A stretch of DNA of 64,000 bases from Myroides oncorhynchi (GCF_020905415.1 NZ_JAJJMP010000001.1:2925501-2989500); one strand, 5' to 3'. Counted from the first letter of the stretch, positions 26,680 to 36,514 are shown. Program-made: numbers and translations. The notes: generated by a model from the letters alone, not told the origin.

Positions 26680-29517
26680 ATGAAATTAAAGTACTTATTA
26701 TTCTTATTTGCTATTTGTTTAACCTGGACTACCTATGGGCAAAACACTAGTAAAAAAACTGGTATACTATCTGGTCGTGTTATCGATAAAACAGATAGAA
26801 GCTCATTACCTGGAGCAGCAGTCTTATTAGATAAAGGCAAGCAATATACTGTTAGTAATACAAATGGTTATTATGAGTTTTTAAATATTCCTGCAGGAGA
26901 GTATACTTTATCTGTAAGTTATATAGGATATGGAGATATTGAAAAACAAATAGAAGTTATAGCGGGTCAAAATACAGTTTTGAATCTTGATCTGTCTACT
27001 GATGTAGAAACATTGGAAGGTATTGTGGTGATAGGAGAGCGTTTAAAAGGACAGGCAAAAGCCCTTAATCAACAGATGAATAATGTAAATGTTAGTAATG
27101 TTATATCTGCAGATCAAGTAGGGCGTTTTCCTGATTCTAATATTGGTGATGCCTTAAAGCGTGTGCCTGGTATTACCATGCAAAACGATCAAGGAGAAGC
27201 TCGTAATATCGTTATTCGTGGATTAGCACCTAGTTTAAACTCTGTGACATTAAATGGAGACCGTATTCCCTCTGCCGAGGGAGATAATAGAAATGTACAG
27301 ATGGACCTTATTCCATCAGATATGATTTCTTCCATTAAGGTCAACAAGACATTAACACCCGATATGGATGCAGACGCCATTGGTGGATCTGTTGATTTGA
27401 TTACGCGCGCTTCACCTTATGGGGAGCGTATATCGGCTACATTAGCAGGAGGTTTTAATCCCATTAGAGACAAGGGGAACTATGTGGGTAGTTTTGTGTA
27501 TGGTAATCGCTTTTTAGACTCTAAGTTTGGGATGATTCTAAGTGGTTCATACAATAATAACAATTTCGGGTCTGATAATGTTGAGGCAGTCTGGTCTAAG
27601 GATAAACACGGCAATGTATATTTAGGTGAGTATGACATCAGAAAGTATGATGTACAACGTGTTCGTCGTAGTTTCTCAGCAGCGTTTGATTATAAAATTA
27701 ATGAGAATCACACTATTTATGCAAGCGCGATATACAACTGGAGAGACGATAGAGAGAATCGCTACCGCGTTCGCTACAGGGGGATTAAACCCATCTATGA
27801 TACTCAGGACAATATAACTGGTTTTACAGGAGATATTAGAAGAGAAACTAAAGCAGGAGTAGATAACAATAGAAACAAGAACACAAGACTAGAGGATCAA
27901 AGAATTCAGAACTATTCATTAAGTGGTATTCACCTATGGTCTAGTAATCTGGATATGGATTGGTCAGTTAATTATTCTCAGGCATCGGAGGACCGTCCTG
28001 GAGAGCGTTATCTTGACTTTCAAAATAAAAAAGTATCAATGACCCAGTATATTTCCGATGGTAGATTCCCAATGGTGATCTCTGGTGAGGATACGGCTGA
28101 TAACTTTAGTTTTAGAAAGCTTTCTGAGAATGATAACTTCACTAAGGATAGTGAATTTGGTGCCAAGTTAAACTTCAGAATTCCTTTGTCTGTTATTGAG
28201 CATCAAAAAGGAAGACTAAGATTTGGAGCAAGACTAAGATTAAAGGACAAAAAAAGAGATAATATGTTCTATGAGTTTACTCCCTTGCCAGGTAATGCTA
28301 TAGGTAACTTAGATATGGTGGCTAATAATTACTATAACGGTAATGATTTTCAACCAGGAAGCAAGTATGTACCAGGATATTTTGCATCAAACCAATACTT
28401 AGGATCCTTAGACTTACACAATTCAGGATTGTTTAAAAAAGATGCTGTTCCAGAGGAATACCTAGCATTGAATTTTAAAGCAAAAGAGAATATCTATGCT
28501 GGATATATTCGTTGGGATCAAGATTTTAATGAGAACCTTTCCATGATAGTTGGTGCCCGTATAGAACACACAAGTATTGATTATACAGGAAATCACATTG
28601 TAGATCAGAGTGATCTAAAGGGAACAGTAAGCAATACCAATAGTTATACAAATATACTTCCTAGTATTACTTTTAAGTATCAAACAGCTACAGATTGGAT
28701 CTACAGAGCCGCATTTACTACTGCTTTAGCTAGGCCAGATTATTACGCATTAGCTCCTTATATCAACGTTGCTTCTCAAGACAATAGTATAGCGGCTGGT
28801 AATGCGGATCTAAAAGTGACTTATGCTTATAACTTTGATTTAATGGTAGAGAAGTATTTTAAATCTGTAGGTATGTTCTCGGCTGGAGTATTCTATAAAA
28901 ACTTGAATGATTTTATCTATACTTATAGATCGGATTCTTTCACTAAAGATGCTTTTAATGGTTTATTCCCAGATCAAGTAAATCCGATAAAAGATGGTGA
29001 GAATTGGAAGTTCATGCAACAGCGCAATGGAGATCAAGTAAACTTATATGGCCTAGAGGTAGCCTTTCAAAGACAGTTAGACTTCTTACCAGGTAAGTTT
29101 TTAAAGGGATTGGGAATATATGTGAATTATACCTATACACATTCCAAGGCTAAGGGGATTGCCAATGCTGATGGACAAATCAGGGAGAATATGGAGTTAC
29201 CAGGTTCGGCCCCACATATGTTTAACGGATCATTATCTTGGGAGAATGACCGCTTCTCAGCGCGTATTTCTATGAATTATACCTCGGACTACCTAGATGC
29301 ATTAGGAGGTAGTAGTTTTGAAGATAGTTTTTATGATAAACAATTGTTTTTAGATGCAAATGCTTCTTATAAAATAACAAAATATTTACGCGTATTTGCA
29401 GAGGCAAATAACCTTACGAATCAACCATTGAGATACTATCAAGGTGTTAGCTCTTATGTGAAACAAATGGAATATTACCAGCCTAAATTCACATTAGGAC
29501 TTAAGTTTGATTTTTAA
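26680..29517 (+). CDS. TonB-dependent outer-membrane receptor
   Basis: A 945-residue receptor. Order: signal peptide (1-20), a carboxypeptidase-regulatory-like domain (about 27-112, LSGRVIDKTDRSSLPGAAV), the plug (about 140-250, VGRFPDSNIGDALKRVPGI, RNIVIRGLAPSLNSVTLNG), then a 22-strand barrel ending in aromatic LGLKFDF. It imports a large substrate using TonB energy. The two following genes encode a phosphatase and a phytase, so phytate or another organophosphate is the probable ligand; that is inferred from context. A hairpin between this gene and the next probably lowers downstream transcript levels. Confidence 0.88.
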   Translation: MKLKYLLFLFAICLTWTTYGQNTSKKTGILSGRVIDKTDRSSLPGAAVLLDKGKQYTVSNTNGYYEFLNIPAGEYTLSVSYIGYGDIEKQIEVIAGQNTVLNLDLSTDVETLEGIVVIGERLKGQAKALNQQMNNVNVSNVISADQVGRFPDSNIGDALKRVPGITMQNDQGEARNIVIRGLAPSLNSVTLNGDRIPSAEGDNRNVQMDLIPSDMISSIKVNKTLTPDMDADAIGGSVDLITRASPYGERISATLAGGFNPIRDKGNYVGSFVYGNRFLDSKFGMILSGSYNNNNFGSDNVEAVWSKDKHGNVYLGEYDIRKYDVQRVRRSFSAAFDYKINENHTIYASAIYNWRDDRENRYRVRYRGIKPIYDTQDNITGFTGDIRRETKAGVDNNRNKNTRLEDQRIQNYSLSGIHLWSSNLDMDWSVNYSQASEDRPGERYLDFQNKKVSMTQYISDGRFPMVISGEDTADNFSFRKLSENDNFTKDSEFGAKLNFRIPLSVIEHQKGRLRFGARLRLKDKKRDNMFYEFTPLPGNAIGNLDMVANNYYNGNDFQPGSKYVPGYFASNQYLGSLDLHNSGLFKKDAVPEEYLALNFKAKENIYAGYIRWDQDFNENLSMIVGARIEHTSIDYTGNHIVDQSDLKGTVSNTNSYTNILPSITFKYQTATDWIYRAAFTTALARPDYYALAPYINVASQDNSIAAGNADLKVTYAYNFDLMVEKYFKSVGMFSAGVFYKNLNDFIYTYRSDSFTKDAFNGLFPDQVNPIKDGENWKFMQQRNGDQVNLYGLEVAFQRQLDFLPGKFLKGLGIYVNYTYTHSKAKGIANADGQIRENMELPGSAPHMFNGSLSWENDRFSARISMNYTSDYLDALGGSSFEDSFYDKQLFLDANASYKITKYLRVFAEANNLTNQPLRYYQGVSSYVKQMEYYQPKFTLGLKFDF

Positions 29518-29545
29518 AGAGAATAATACAACATAACACAACCAT

Positions 29546-29583
29546 ATCATACAGTGAAATAGGATTTCGCTGTATGATTTTTA
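29546..29583 (+). terminator. Hairpin between receptor and phosphatase genes (partial terminator)
   Basis: A 15-base stem ATCATACAGTGAAAT / ATTTCGCTGTATGAT (one G-T pair) with a 3-base loop, followed by TTTTTAT. It lies inside a probable operon, so it may act as an attenuator or stabilise the receptor mRNA end. Confidence 0.65.
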
Positions 29584-29598
29584 TAATTTAAAGACCAT

Positions 29599-30591
29599 AT
29601 GAAAAAAATAATATTAGTAGTATCTCTGTTTACTTACTGCTTAAATATGCTGGGACAGACTGCTTTTGAAAAACAGAAAGCCACAGGTTATTCAGGTAGC
29701 GATATTCCAGGTTTAGTATATAAAGATAATAGCTTTAATTTTGTTGTATTAGGAGATTTTGGTAGAGTAGGGGACTATTATCAGAAAAACGTAGCAAGAG
29801 AGCTAGGCAATGCTATGGTAGTTATAGATGGAGAGTTTGTGGTTAGTGTAGGAGATAACTTTTATCCCAACGGAGTGGGCAGTACACAGGATTATCACTG
29901 GATATCCTCTTATGAGAGTATTTACACTAATCCATCTTTATATGCCAATTGGTATGTAGCCTTAGGCAATCACGATTATCAGGGTAGTGTACAAGCCCAG
30001 ATAGATTACTCAAATGTAAGTAGACGATGGAATATGCCTGATCGCTATTATAGTAAAGTCTTTACCTTAGATAACAAGCAAAAAGTTTTACTGGTGGTTA
30101 TAGATACGAATCCTTTTATAGATAGTTATCACAAAAGTGATAAGTACAGCGATTTGACTGTGCAAGATACACAAAAGCAGTTAAACTGGATAGAACAGAC
30201 CTTAGGCCAAGCTGACCCATCTATCAAGTGGAAAATAGTGGTGGGGCATCATCCTATGTATAGTGGTGGTAAACGCAAAAACAGTAAAGATACTACCGGC
30301 TTTGAGCAGAAGTTCTCAAATCTGTTTGACAAGTATAAAGTAGATGCATATATCTGTGGTCATGAGCATGATTTGCAAATTATAAAGCCAAAAGATAGAT
30401 ATACTACACAGTTTTTATCCGGAGCAGCTAGTGAGGTACGCGCCTCGGGAACGATGCAACACACCATATTTGCTGCTGCAGAACCTGGTTTTATGACCTT
30501 CAGTATTATTGATAATGAGTTAAATGTTCAGGTGGTTAAGGCAAACAATGATAATGCAGAGGTTTTATATACACATACAATTAAAAAATAA
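29599..30591 (+). CDS. Exported metallophosphatase (purple/tartrate-resistant acid phosphatase type)
   Basis: A 330-residue calcineurin-like phosphoesterase with a signal peptide (about 1-20). Metal ligands appear in the family order: VVLGDFG, VSVGDNFYPNG, ALGNHDYQG, VVGHHPMYSGG and YICGHEHDLQ. The spacing of GDFG...GDNFY...GNHDY resembles mammalian type-5 acid phosphatase. It would release phosphate from organic esters in the periplasm. The phytase gene follows after 5 bases, so the two enzymes work in one operon. Confidence 0.85.
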   Translation: MKKIILVVSLFTYCLNMLGQTAFEKQKATGYSGSDIPGLVYKDNSFNFVVLGDFGRVGDYYQKNVARELGNAMVVIDGEFVVSVGDNFYPNGVGSTQDYHWISSYESIYTNPSLYANWYVALGNHDYQGSVQAQIDYSNVSRRWNMPDRYYSKVFTLDNKQKVLLVVIDTNPFIDSYHKSDKYSDLTVQDTQKQLNWIEQTLGQADPSIKWKIVVGHHPMYSGGKRKNSKDTTGFEQKFSNLFDKYKVDAYICGHEHDLQIIKPKDRYTTQFLSGAASEVRASGTMQHTIFAAAEPGFMTFSIIDNELNVQVVKANNDNAEVLYTHTIKK

Positions 30592-30596
30592 AACAA

Positions 30597-31667
30597 ATGA
30601 AATATAGCTATTTATGCTCTTTGGCAAGTATATTATTACTTCTGGGTTGTAAAGATAAACTAGCGCCGGTTTGTAGCGATGCTATAAAACCATTGCTAAG
30701 TACAGAGCAAACAGAGTTTGATACCGATGATCCTGCCATATGGATTAATAAGGCAGATTCTGCTAAGAGCTTAATAATCGGTACGGATAAAGAAAACGGG
30801 GGTGGAATCTATGCTTTTGATCTTCAAGGGAAAATAGTTAATAAGTTTACAGGTATGGCTCGTCCTAATAATGTAGATATAGCTTATGATTTTCCTTATA
30901 AAGGTGGTTTAATTGACATAGCTGTTGTAACAGAGAGAAACAAAGGTGTTATACGCATCTTTAAACTACCAGAGTTAATACCTATAGATAATGGTGGAGT
31001 AAAAGTATTTCAAACACAGACTAAAAAGTATTATAATCAACCTATGGGAATAGCATTATATGAAAAACAGACTTCTCAAATCAAAGTATTCTATGCTATA
31101 GTAGGGCGTAAAAGTGGTCCTTCTGAAAATTACTTATGGCAGTATGAGTTAAGCGCTGATGCTAAGGGTAATATCACCGGAAAACTGGTTCGTAAGTTTG
31201 GTAGCTATAGTGGAAACAAAGAGATAGAAGCTATTGCTGTGGATAATGAGCTTGGATATGTATACTACTCAGATGAAACAGCAGGAGTGCGTAAATATTA
31301 TGCTGATCCTGATAAAGGAAATAAGCAATTGGCTTTTTTTGCTCAGAAGGATGCAAAAAGAGATCACGAGGGAATCGCTATTTATAAAAAAGATAGTACC
31401 ACAGGATATATCATAGTATCTGATCAACAAGACAACTCTATATTGATCTATCCCAGACAAGGCGATACAGCTAATGTTAATCAACATACATTACTAGTAA
31501 AATTACCAGTCTCTGCTATTGAATGCGATGGGTTAGAGGCAAGCTCAGTAAGGCTAAATAACCAGTTTGAAAAAGGAATGTTAGTTATGATGAGCAATGG
31601 AAAGGTTTTTCAATATTACGATTGGAAAGTAATCCAAGAACAAATCAATAAAAAAATGGTTGACTAG
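30597..31667 (+). CDS. Beta-propeller phytase (3-phytase), lipoprotein
   Basis: A 356-residue protein of the beta-propeller phytase family: TDDPAIWINKADSAKSLIIG, DKENGGGIYAFDLQGK, RPNNVDIAYDF and later DHEGIAIYKK are characteristic, with acidic residues that bind calcium and phytate. The N terminus (LASILLLLGC) is a lipoprotein signal with Cys18 as the lipid anchor, placing it on the outer membrane. It removes phosphate from myo-inositol hexakisphosphate; the neighbouring acid phosphatase could finish lower inositol phosphates. A terminator follows. Confidence 0.88.
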   Translation: MKYSYLCSLASILLLLGCKDKLAPVCSDAIKPLLSTEQTEFDTDDPAIWINKADSAKSLIIGTDKENGGGIYAFDLQGKIVNKFTGMARPNNVDIAYDFPYKGGLIDIAVVTERNKGVIRIFKLPELIPIDNGGVKVFQTQTKKYYNQPMGIALYEKQTSQIKVFYAIVGRKSGPSENYLWQYELSADAKGNITGKLVRKFGSYSGNKEIEAIAVDNELGYVYYSDETAGVRKYYADPDKGNKQLAFFAQKDAKRDHEGIAIYKKDSTTGYIIVSDQQDNSILIYPRQGDTANVNQHTLLVKLPVSAIECDGLEASSVRLNNQFEKGMLVMMSNGKVFQYYDWKVIQEQINKKMVD

Positions 31668-31751
31668 ACTAGTCTAGGTTTATTTAAATTTAAAAGCAAA
31701 AGTCTTTTATAGTATAAAGTATCAATCTAAAGTATAAAAACAGATGAAAAT

Positions 31752-31783
31752 AAAAGCCAAGATAGAATTTATTCTTGGCTTTT
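31752..31783. terminator. Bidirectional terminator after the phytase gene
   Basis: Stem AAAAGCCAAGA / TCTTGGCTTTT with a 10-base loop; serves both the phytase operon and the broken small-protein gene on the minus strand. Confidence 0.8.
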
Positions 31784-31790
31784 ATCATTA

Positions 31791-32102
31791 CTAAGGAATT
31801 ACTAATATATCTGGGCTTTTTTCTCTTTTTTCTAAAAGAGTAACACCAGAAGGAAAATCTCCATATTCACATAAGTACTGCGTGATAACTTTAGGAGATA
31901 CATCAGCGTATCGTTTACAAGCTACCACAAAATACTCAATTTTATTGTTGGCATCTTCAGAACCTTCACAAGGTTGTACTCTTCTAAGTGTACATGAAGG
32001 ATCTGTTTCAGGAGGAGGCTAGGGAGGAGGTCCAACTGTTGATTCTTGAGCAAAAGCTCCAAGGGAGAAAAGAACTACAAGGGAAGTTAATAAATTTTTC
32101 AT
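31791..32102 (-). pseudogene. Small secreted protein copy 2, interrupted by a stop codon
   Basis: The minus strand reads MKNLLTSLVVLFSLGAFAQ, then ESTVGPPP, a TAG (around 32020), then PPPETDPSCTLRRVQPC and on to a normal end. The intact relatives have ATT-GGA where this copy has CCC-TAG. Length and cysteine positions are otherwise those of the intact copies, so the loss is recent. Confidence 0.8.
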
Positions 32103-32540
32103 AATAATGTTTTATTGGTTAATAGTAAATAAGTTAAAACAAGAATAGTTTTTTGTTATTTTTGGTTTGTAGCTGTAAATAATTACTCTAAGTATATATT
32201 AAAAAGCCAACAAAACTATTTTGTAATCTAAGTTGGATAATATAAAGTCTAATGAATTAGTTTGCATGCTAGACTATTTAATAACTAGTAAATGATATAG
32301 AATATTACCTAGATAAGATTGGTTAAAAAATAATAGAAAACATGTGTATAGAGTATTTGCTTTGGAATCCGTTTTTTTAAGACTTACTTCTAAGAGAGTT
32401 CTTTATATTATTTCTTATACAAGAGGTAATTAGTATTAAAGATATCTTTTAACAATCCTTGAAGATTAATAAGTAGTTATAGCTGTTTTTTAAAGCCTTG
32501 TTTTTACTTATTTTTTTCAGATTTGCAATAGTTTAGAATT
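32103..32540. other. Intergenic, no gene seen
   Basis: About 440 AT-rich bases between two copies of the small secreted protein gene. I see no open frame or structure in it that can be supported. Confidence 0.5.
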
Positions 32541-32570
32541 AAAGCCAAGAGTAAATACTTTCTTGGCTTT
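32541..32570 (-). terminator. Terminator of small secreted protein copy 3
   Basis: AAAGCCAAGA / TCTTGGCTTT hairpin, the same sequence as behind the other two copies. Confidence 0.7.
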
Positions 32571-32582
32571 AAAGTAAAATAA

Positions 32583-32891
32583 TTAAGGTATAAAAGGACC
32601 TATAAATTTTTGATGTTTTCTTTTTAATGTAACACCAGAAGGAAATTTACCATATTGACATAAATAAGCTGTAATAACTTGAGGATCTGCCTCAGCATAT
32701 CCTTTACAAGCTACAACAAGATACTCAATATTATTTTTGGCATCTTCAGACTCCTCACAAGGCTCTACGTACATAAGTGCACAGAAAGGTTCCTTTTCAG
32801 GAGGAGGTCCAATAGGAGGTCCAACTAATGATTCTTGAGCAAAAGACCCAATTGAGAAAAGAACTACAAGAGTAGTTAATAAATTTTTCAT
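32583..32891 (-). CDS. Small Cys-containing secreted protein (copy 3 of 3)
   Basis: A 102-residue relative of the protein at 25706-26017: signal peptide MKNLLTTLVVLFSIGSFAQ, the GPPIGPPPEKEP linker, then four cysteines in the same places (FCALMYVEPC, VACKGY, YLCQYG). The C-terminal tail differs. Function unknown. The tandem placement with the broken copy 2 suggests local duplication together with leader and terminator. Confidence 0.65.
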   Translation of the reverse strand: MKNLLTTLVVLFSIGSFAQESLVGPPIGPPPEKEPFCALMYVEPCEESEDAKNNIEYLVVACKGYAEADPQVITAYLCQYGKFPSGVTLKRKHQKFIGPFIP

Positions 32892-33246
32892 AATAATGGT
32901 TTATTGGTAATTGTAAATATAATAAATTAACTTAATATTAGTATAAAAAACAACTTTAAAGATTTGGTGTATTTGTTAAATGAGTTAAAATAGTAGTGAA
33001 ATCCTTGTGTTTTTATAGACTTAGCTCTTAGTTATAGATGGCGTAATTCCTTTTCGGCATGCAATTAATAAGGGATTTAATTGGTATAGTTAATTTGCTT
33101 AAACAAGCAAACGCCAAGTAGATTATCATTAATGTTGTTTTATTTTAAGCCATCTTAGAAAGTATCTTAGAGGTCTAATTGAAATAAAATATTTTCAAAA
33201 GGCTGGGTTGCGTTATAACTAGCAAAAATAAAAAAGAAGTAAAAAC
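32892..33246. other. Intergenic region between small secreted protein and rteC
   Basis: About 350 bases without a gene. It holds the copied leader of copy 3 (first ~60 bases) and a 7-base-pair hairpin TTTGCTT-AAAC-AAGCAAA at 33094-33111. Confidence 0.45.
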
Positions 33247-33281
33247 AAAGCCACTATAGAGTATTTTACTATAGTGGCTTT
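33247..33281 (-). terminator. Terminator of the rteC gene
   Basis: Perfect 13-base stem AAAGCCACTATAG / CTATAGTGGCTTT, followed on the minus strand by GTTTTTAC. It ends 41 bases downstream of the rteC stop. Confidence 0.8.
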
Positions 33282-33322
33282 GCTGTATTTGGCTAAAAAA
33301 AACTAGCTAATAAAAAAATGAT

Positions 33323-34168
33323 TCAGTACTCCTTGTCCATATAATTCTCTAGAGATTCTTTTAATCTATCAAGAAATATTGTCCTAGAATAACTTCTTGT
33401 TTTCATCCGGTGAAAAACATGATGAACATCTGAGAGAGGTATATTGAAATAATTTTGAAAAATGTATGCAATTTTGCGTATTTCTAAATCTCCTTGATTA
33501 ATAGACTTACTGGCATAAAGTGCGTAAATCAGCTCTACAATTGCCGTATTTGATTCTGACCAAACAATAGAGATATTGTTATTTGAATTATTTTCTATAC
33601 TTAGGGAGGTTATCTGGTTTATTCTTTTATTTAGATATTCATAGAGCATCTGATTTGATAAAAGCCTTGAGAGTTTGTAATCGTAGTAGTTTGAAAATAA
33701 TGGATCTATTTCAAAAGCGATACTATTTACTCCTTGTAAAATATCAATGTTTCCCCTTGTAAAATATTCGGCGTCTTTATCTGTTCTTTGACTTTTGTAA
33801 TATCTGAAAAAATCAGAGTTAGTATAGCAGTGTTTATACTCAGTTGTGAGTTGTTTTAACTTCTTTAAGTAGTATCCTTTTTGAATCTCTAAAGGTATTT
33901 TAAGACAATAAGATTCTATCCTGTATATATTGTTGTAATAGATTAACTTGGAAAGAACACTGGGTTTGAAGTGTTTGAAAAAGTGAATTTCTTGCTGTTC
34001 GCTTGAAAAACCTTCACTTGAAACCTTTTGTTTTAAACTGATTAAGATACCGTGTAAATACTCTGTCATGTGCTTGGCCTCACTAATTATAAGACCAGGG
34101 ATTAGCGTTAATTTTGATTCCTCTTTTAAGATTGAATCTTGAATTGCTTGAATACTGTTTTTGTTCAT
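33323..34168 (-). CDS. rteC: RteC-like conjugative transposon regulator
   Basis: A 281-residue protein with the RteC core EIHFFKHFKPSVLSKLIYYNNIYRIE near residues 80-105 and the family-typical C-terminal helical domain (WSESNTAIVELIYALYASKSINQGDLEIRKIA). In Bacteroides elements of the CTnDOT type RteC activates the excision operon. It is the leftmost clear element-type gene in the window, so it may mark the left part of the integrative element whose transfer genes appear from 49 kb. It is also common as an isolated remnant. Confidence 0.8.
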   Translation of the reverse strand: MNKNSIQAIQDSILKEESKLTLIPGLIISEAKHMTEYLHGILISLKQKVSSEGFSSEQQEIHFFKHFKPSVLSKLIYYNNIYRIESYCLKIPLEIQKGYYLKKLKQLTTEYKHCYTNSDFFRYYKSQRTDKDAEYFTRGNIDILQGVNSIAFEIDPLFSNYYDYKLSRLLSNQMLYEYLNKRINQITSLSIENNSNNNISIVWSESNTAIVELIYALYASKSINQGDLEIRKIAYIFQNYFNIPLSDVHHVFHRMKTRSYSRTIFLDRLKESLENYMDKEY

Positions 34169-34389
34169 AATTTACTGATTTAAAATTAATTGGTTATTGA
34201 AAAATTTAAAAGATGTAAATTGCTGAATTTTAGACATATAATTGTTAAAATACTCACCAAATGCGATTTTTAAGTATTTAAGGCTTAATTTGTAATGTTT
34301 TGTAAAACAATATAATATAGTTTGATGTGATAATATAACAAAAGTCTCCCCTTTGGATTTTCTTGTTATTCTTAAAAGTTATTTAAGTG

Positions 34390-35211
34390 ATGAGAGCAGA
34401 TTTAATTAAAGATTTAAGCGATGTTTTGGAACAGTGCTTTAATGAATTTATTAATAGATTAAACGGTAGAGTTGACCATAATCTTCAGAAAACCATCCTT
34501 GATCAAGGAGGTGTGGTCTTTGATAGAATCTTTTATTTTATGTGTATCAAGAAGTATTTTGGTTTAAGCCCTATGGTATATCAAAACCCAAACAATAGAT
34601 CATGTGTGGTTATAAGATATACAACAAATGGATGGGATTTATCAGGCTGTAATGACAAACAAGAGAGTTTAAAGATCAATTACAATTTAGTTATTCAGCA
34701 GCTAGGGGAGTTTAATAGCTTTAATGAACCAGGCCAAAAACAAGCAATATGCTTTTTAATAAGGCCCAAAAATAAAGTTATTATTCTCTCAGGGGTAAAG
34801 GTTAGTATTAGCCCCGATAGTCAAATTTTTTATATTTGGACTCTTTCTTTAAAAGTAAAACCAGTTGAGCTTGATAATATTGTGATTTGGAATAAGCAAA
34901 AACTCTTGTATAAAAAGTATTACCTTGAGTATGTAAGGCTAAAACACATAAACCCACATATTAGTTTAGAATCCTACTGCGATATCCTAAGGGTGCACCC
35001 CAGGACTTTTCAGCGCAATTTTAAAAGATATTTAGCGACCTCCTTTTATGACTATCATATTCAAACCAGACTTATAGAATCTGTTTTACTTCTTATGTTT
35101 TCTTCATACTCTGTCTCAGAAATAGCCTACAAGTGCGGCTATGAGAACTATAGAACCTTTTTAAGGGCATTTGGTAAAGACCAACCTTATAATCCCTTAG
35201 ATTATAGATAA
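34390..35211 (+). CDS. AraC-family transcription regulator
   Basis: A 273-residue protein read from the ATG at 34390 (an overlapping GTG at 34387 is the only alternative nearby). The C-terminal ~85 residues are an AraC-type double helix-turn-helix (LESYCDILRVHPRTFQRNFKRYL, then VSEIAYKCGYENYRTFLRAFGK). The N-terminal ~180 residues are an unrecognised sensing domain. It is divergent from rteC with about 220 bases between them. Confidence 0.75.
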   Translation: MRADLIKDLSDVLEQCFNEFINRLNGRVDHNLQKTILDQGGVVFDRIFYFMCIKKYFGLSPMVYQNPNNRSCVVIRYTTNGWDLSGCNDKQESLKINYNLVIQQLGEFNSFNEPGQKQAICFLIRPKNKVIILSGVKVSISPDSQIFYIWTLSLKVKPVELDNIVIWNKQKLLYKKYYLEYVRLKHINPHISLESYCDILRVHPRTFQRNFKRYLATSFYDYHIQTRLIESVLLLMFSSYSVSEIAYKCGYENYRTFLRAFGKDQPYNPLDYR

Positions 35212-35424
35212 AGGTCATTAAATGGCTTTAATTGTCTTTATAGTCTTTAATAATACGCATTTTAAAAATCCTTAAAGACTTTAATTAACAGGCGAGGTGT
35301 TTTTGAGTGATACTTGTTTTTGCGTGTATATACATATTAGATTCGCTAAAGTATAGCATTATGTAGTTTATTTTCTTTTCTTTTGCCAGATGTAACAATC
35401 ATGTGTTTTATCTTGTATGATTTA

Positions 35425-35437
35425 GTTTAGGCTAAAC
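35425..35437. promoter_or_regulatory. Palindrome upstream of second araC gene
   Basis: GTTTAG-G-CTAAAC, a perfect 13-base palindrome 25 bases before the next start codon, with CTTGT / ACAAG further out on either side. It could be an operator for autoregulation. Confidence 0.35.
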
Positions 35438-35462
35438 AAGAAAAACACCTCTACCCTTATTT

Positions 35463-36344
35463 ATGAATAAGCTACCACTGGAACCTTTTCTTCATCGGGC
35501 TAACAATAGCCTATATATTAATTGTAAGGATATAAGTAAATTAGTAGAAATTAGAGGACAAAGTCTGTTTCGACCCCATAAGTTAACCTTTTTCTGTATT
35601 CACCTTTTCCTTGAAGGAAGTGGGAGGTACTCTTTAGATTCTTCGGTTGTCAATATTGCGGCAAAAACAGTTTTAGTTGTATCAAAAAATCAAGTAGAAC
35701 AGTACCTTGAGCCTATAGATTATCAGTCAGAGGTTTTAATGTTTACCCAGGATTTTTTCTGTATAGACGAGCTTCATTTTCAGTTTTTCTACAACACCAA
35801 TCTCTTTAAGTTATGTGATAAGTTAGAGTCTATTGATATTAGTGATCAGTATCAAGAGTTAGTTATGCTTTTTAGCCTTATTAAAAAGGAGTTAAGCAAA
35901 AAGTTTTATCCCAAACAGCAGTATATTTTAAACAACTACCTTTTCAATACCCTATTGATCTTGGAAAACGCTATTGATCAGTCTACCACAGATCAGCTTA
36001 ATATTTCACATGAAAAAATAATAGTGTCTAACTTTAAGGCTTTAGTCAATAAAAAAATAGATAAGAGTATCACTGTTAGAATGTACGCTTGTGAATTGAA
36101 ATTAAGTGTACGCTCTTTAGAATATGCTTTTAAGAAAACAGATAACATAACTCCTTATGCTTGGATATCAGAGAGAATTGTTATGGAGATAAAAAGATTA
36201 CTGCTGTATAAAGATTTACATATAAATGAAATATCATTTACCCTTGGCTTTAAAGAGGCTAATCACTTAACAGTATTTTTTAAAAACAAAACAGGTCTGA
36301 CTCCCTTAGAATTTAGAAATGGGTTTAAGGATAGTGTGATTTAA
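35463..36344 (+). CDS. AraC-family transcription regulator
   Basis: A 293-residue protein with a cupin-like N-terminal half (FFCIHLFLEGSGRYSLDSSVVNIAAKTVLVVSKNQ) and a C-terminal AraC helix-turn-helix (SITVRMYACELKLSVRSLEYAFKKTDNITPYAWISER, then INEISFTLGFKEANHLTVFFKNKTGLTPLEFR). The helix-turn-helix is complete. Paired AraC genes beside rteC are frequent in Bacteroidota mobile elements, but the target genes are unknown. Confidence 0.78.
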   Translation: MNKLPLEPFLHRANNSLYINCKDISKLVEIRGQSLFRPHKLTFFCIHLFLEGSGRYSLDSSVVNIAAKTVLVVSKNQVEQYLEPIDYQSEVLMFTQDFFCIDELHFQFFYNTNLFKLCDKLESIDISDQYQELVMLFSLIKKELSKKFYPKQQYILNNYLFNTLLILENAIDQSTTDQLNISHEKIIVSNFKALVNKKIDKSITVRMYACELKLSVRSLEYAFKKTDNITPYAWISERIVMEIKRLLLYKDLHINEISFTLGFKEANHLTVFFKNKTGLTPLEFRNGFKDSVI

Positions 36345-36514
36345 TAACTTTTTTATTCGCACTTATATAAGTGTTGCCCCGCGAAACAGAAGTAGTTTTG
36401 TGCTATAGCTATAACCAAGAGATTTATTCTCTATAATGATTATCAGTGATAAGAATTACTGTCTTTTAGTTTTACAAGTTTTAAATTACGGTAAATCACT
36501 GTTAGTTGTTATTT

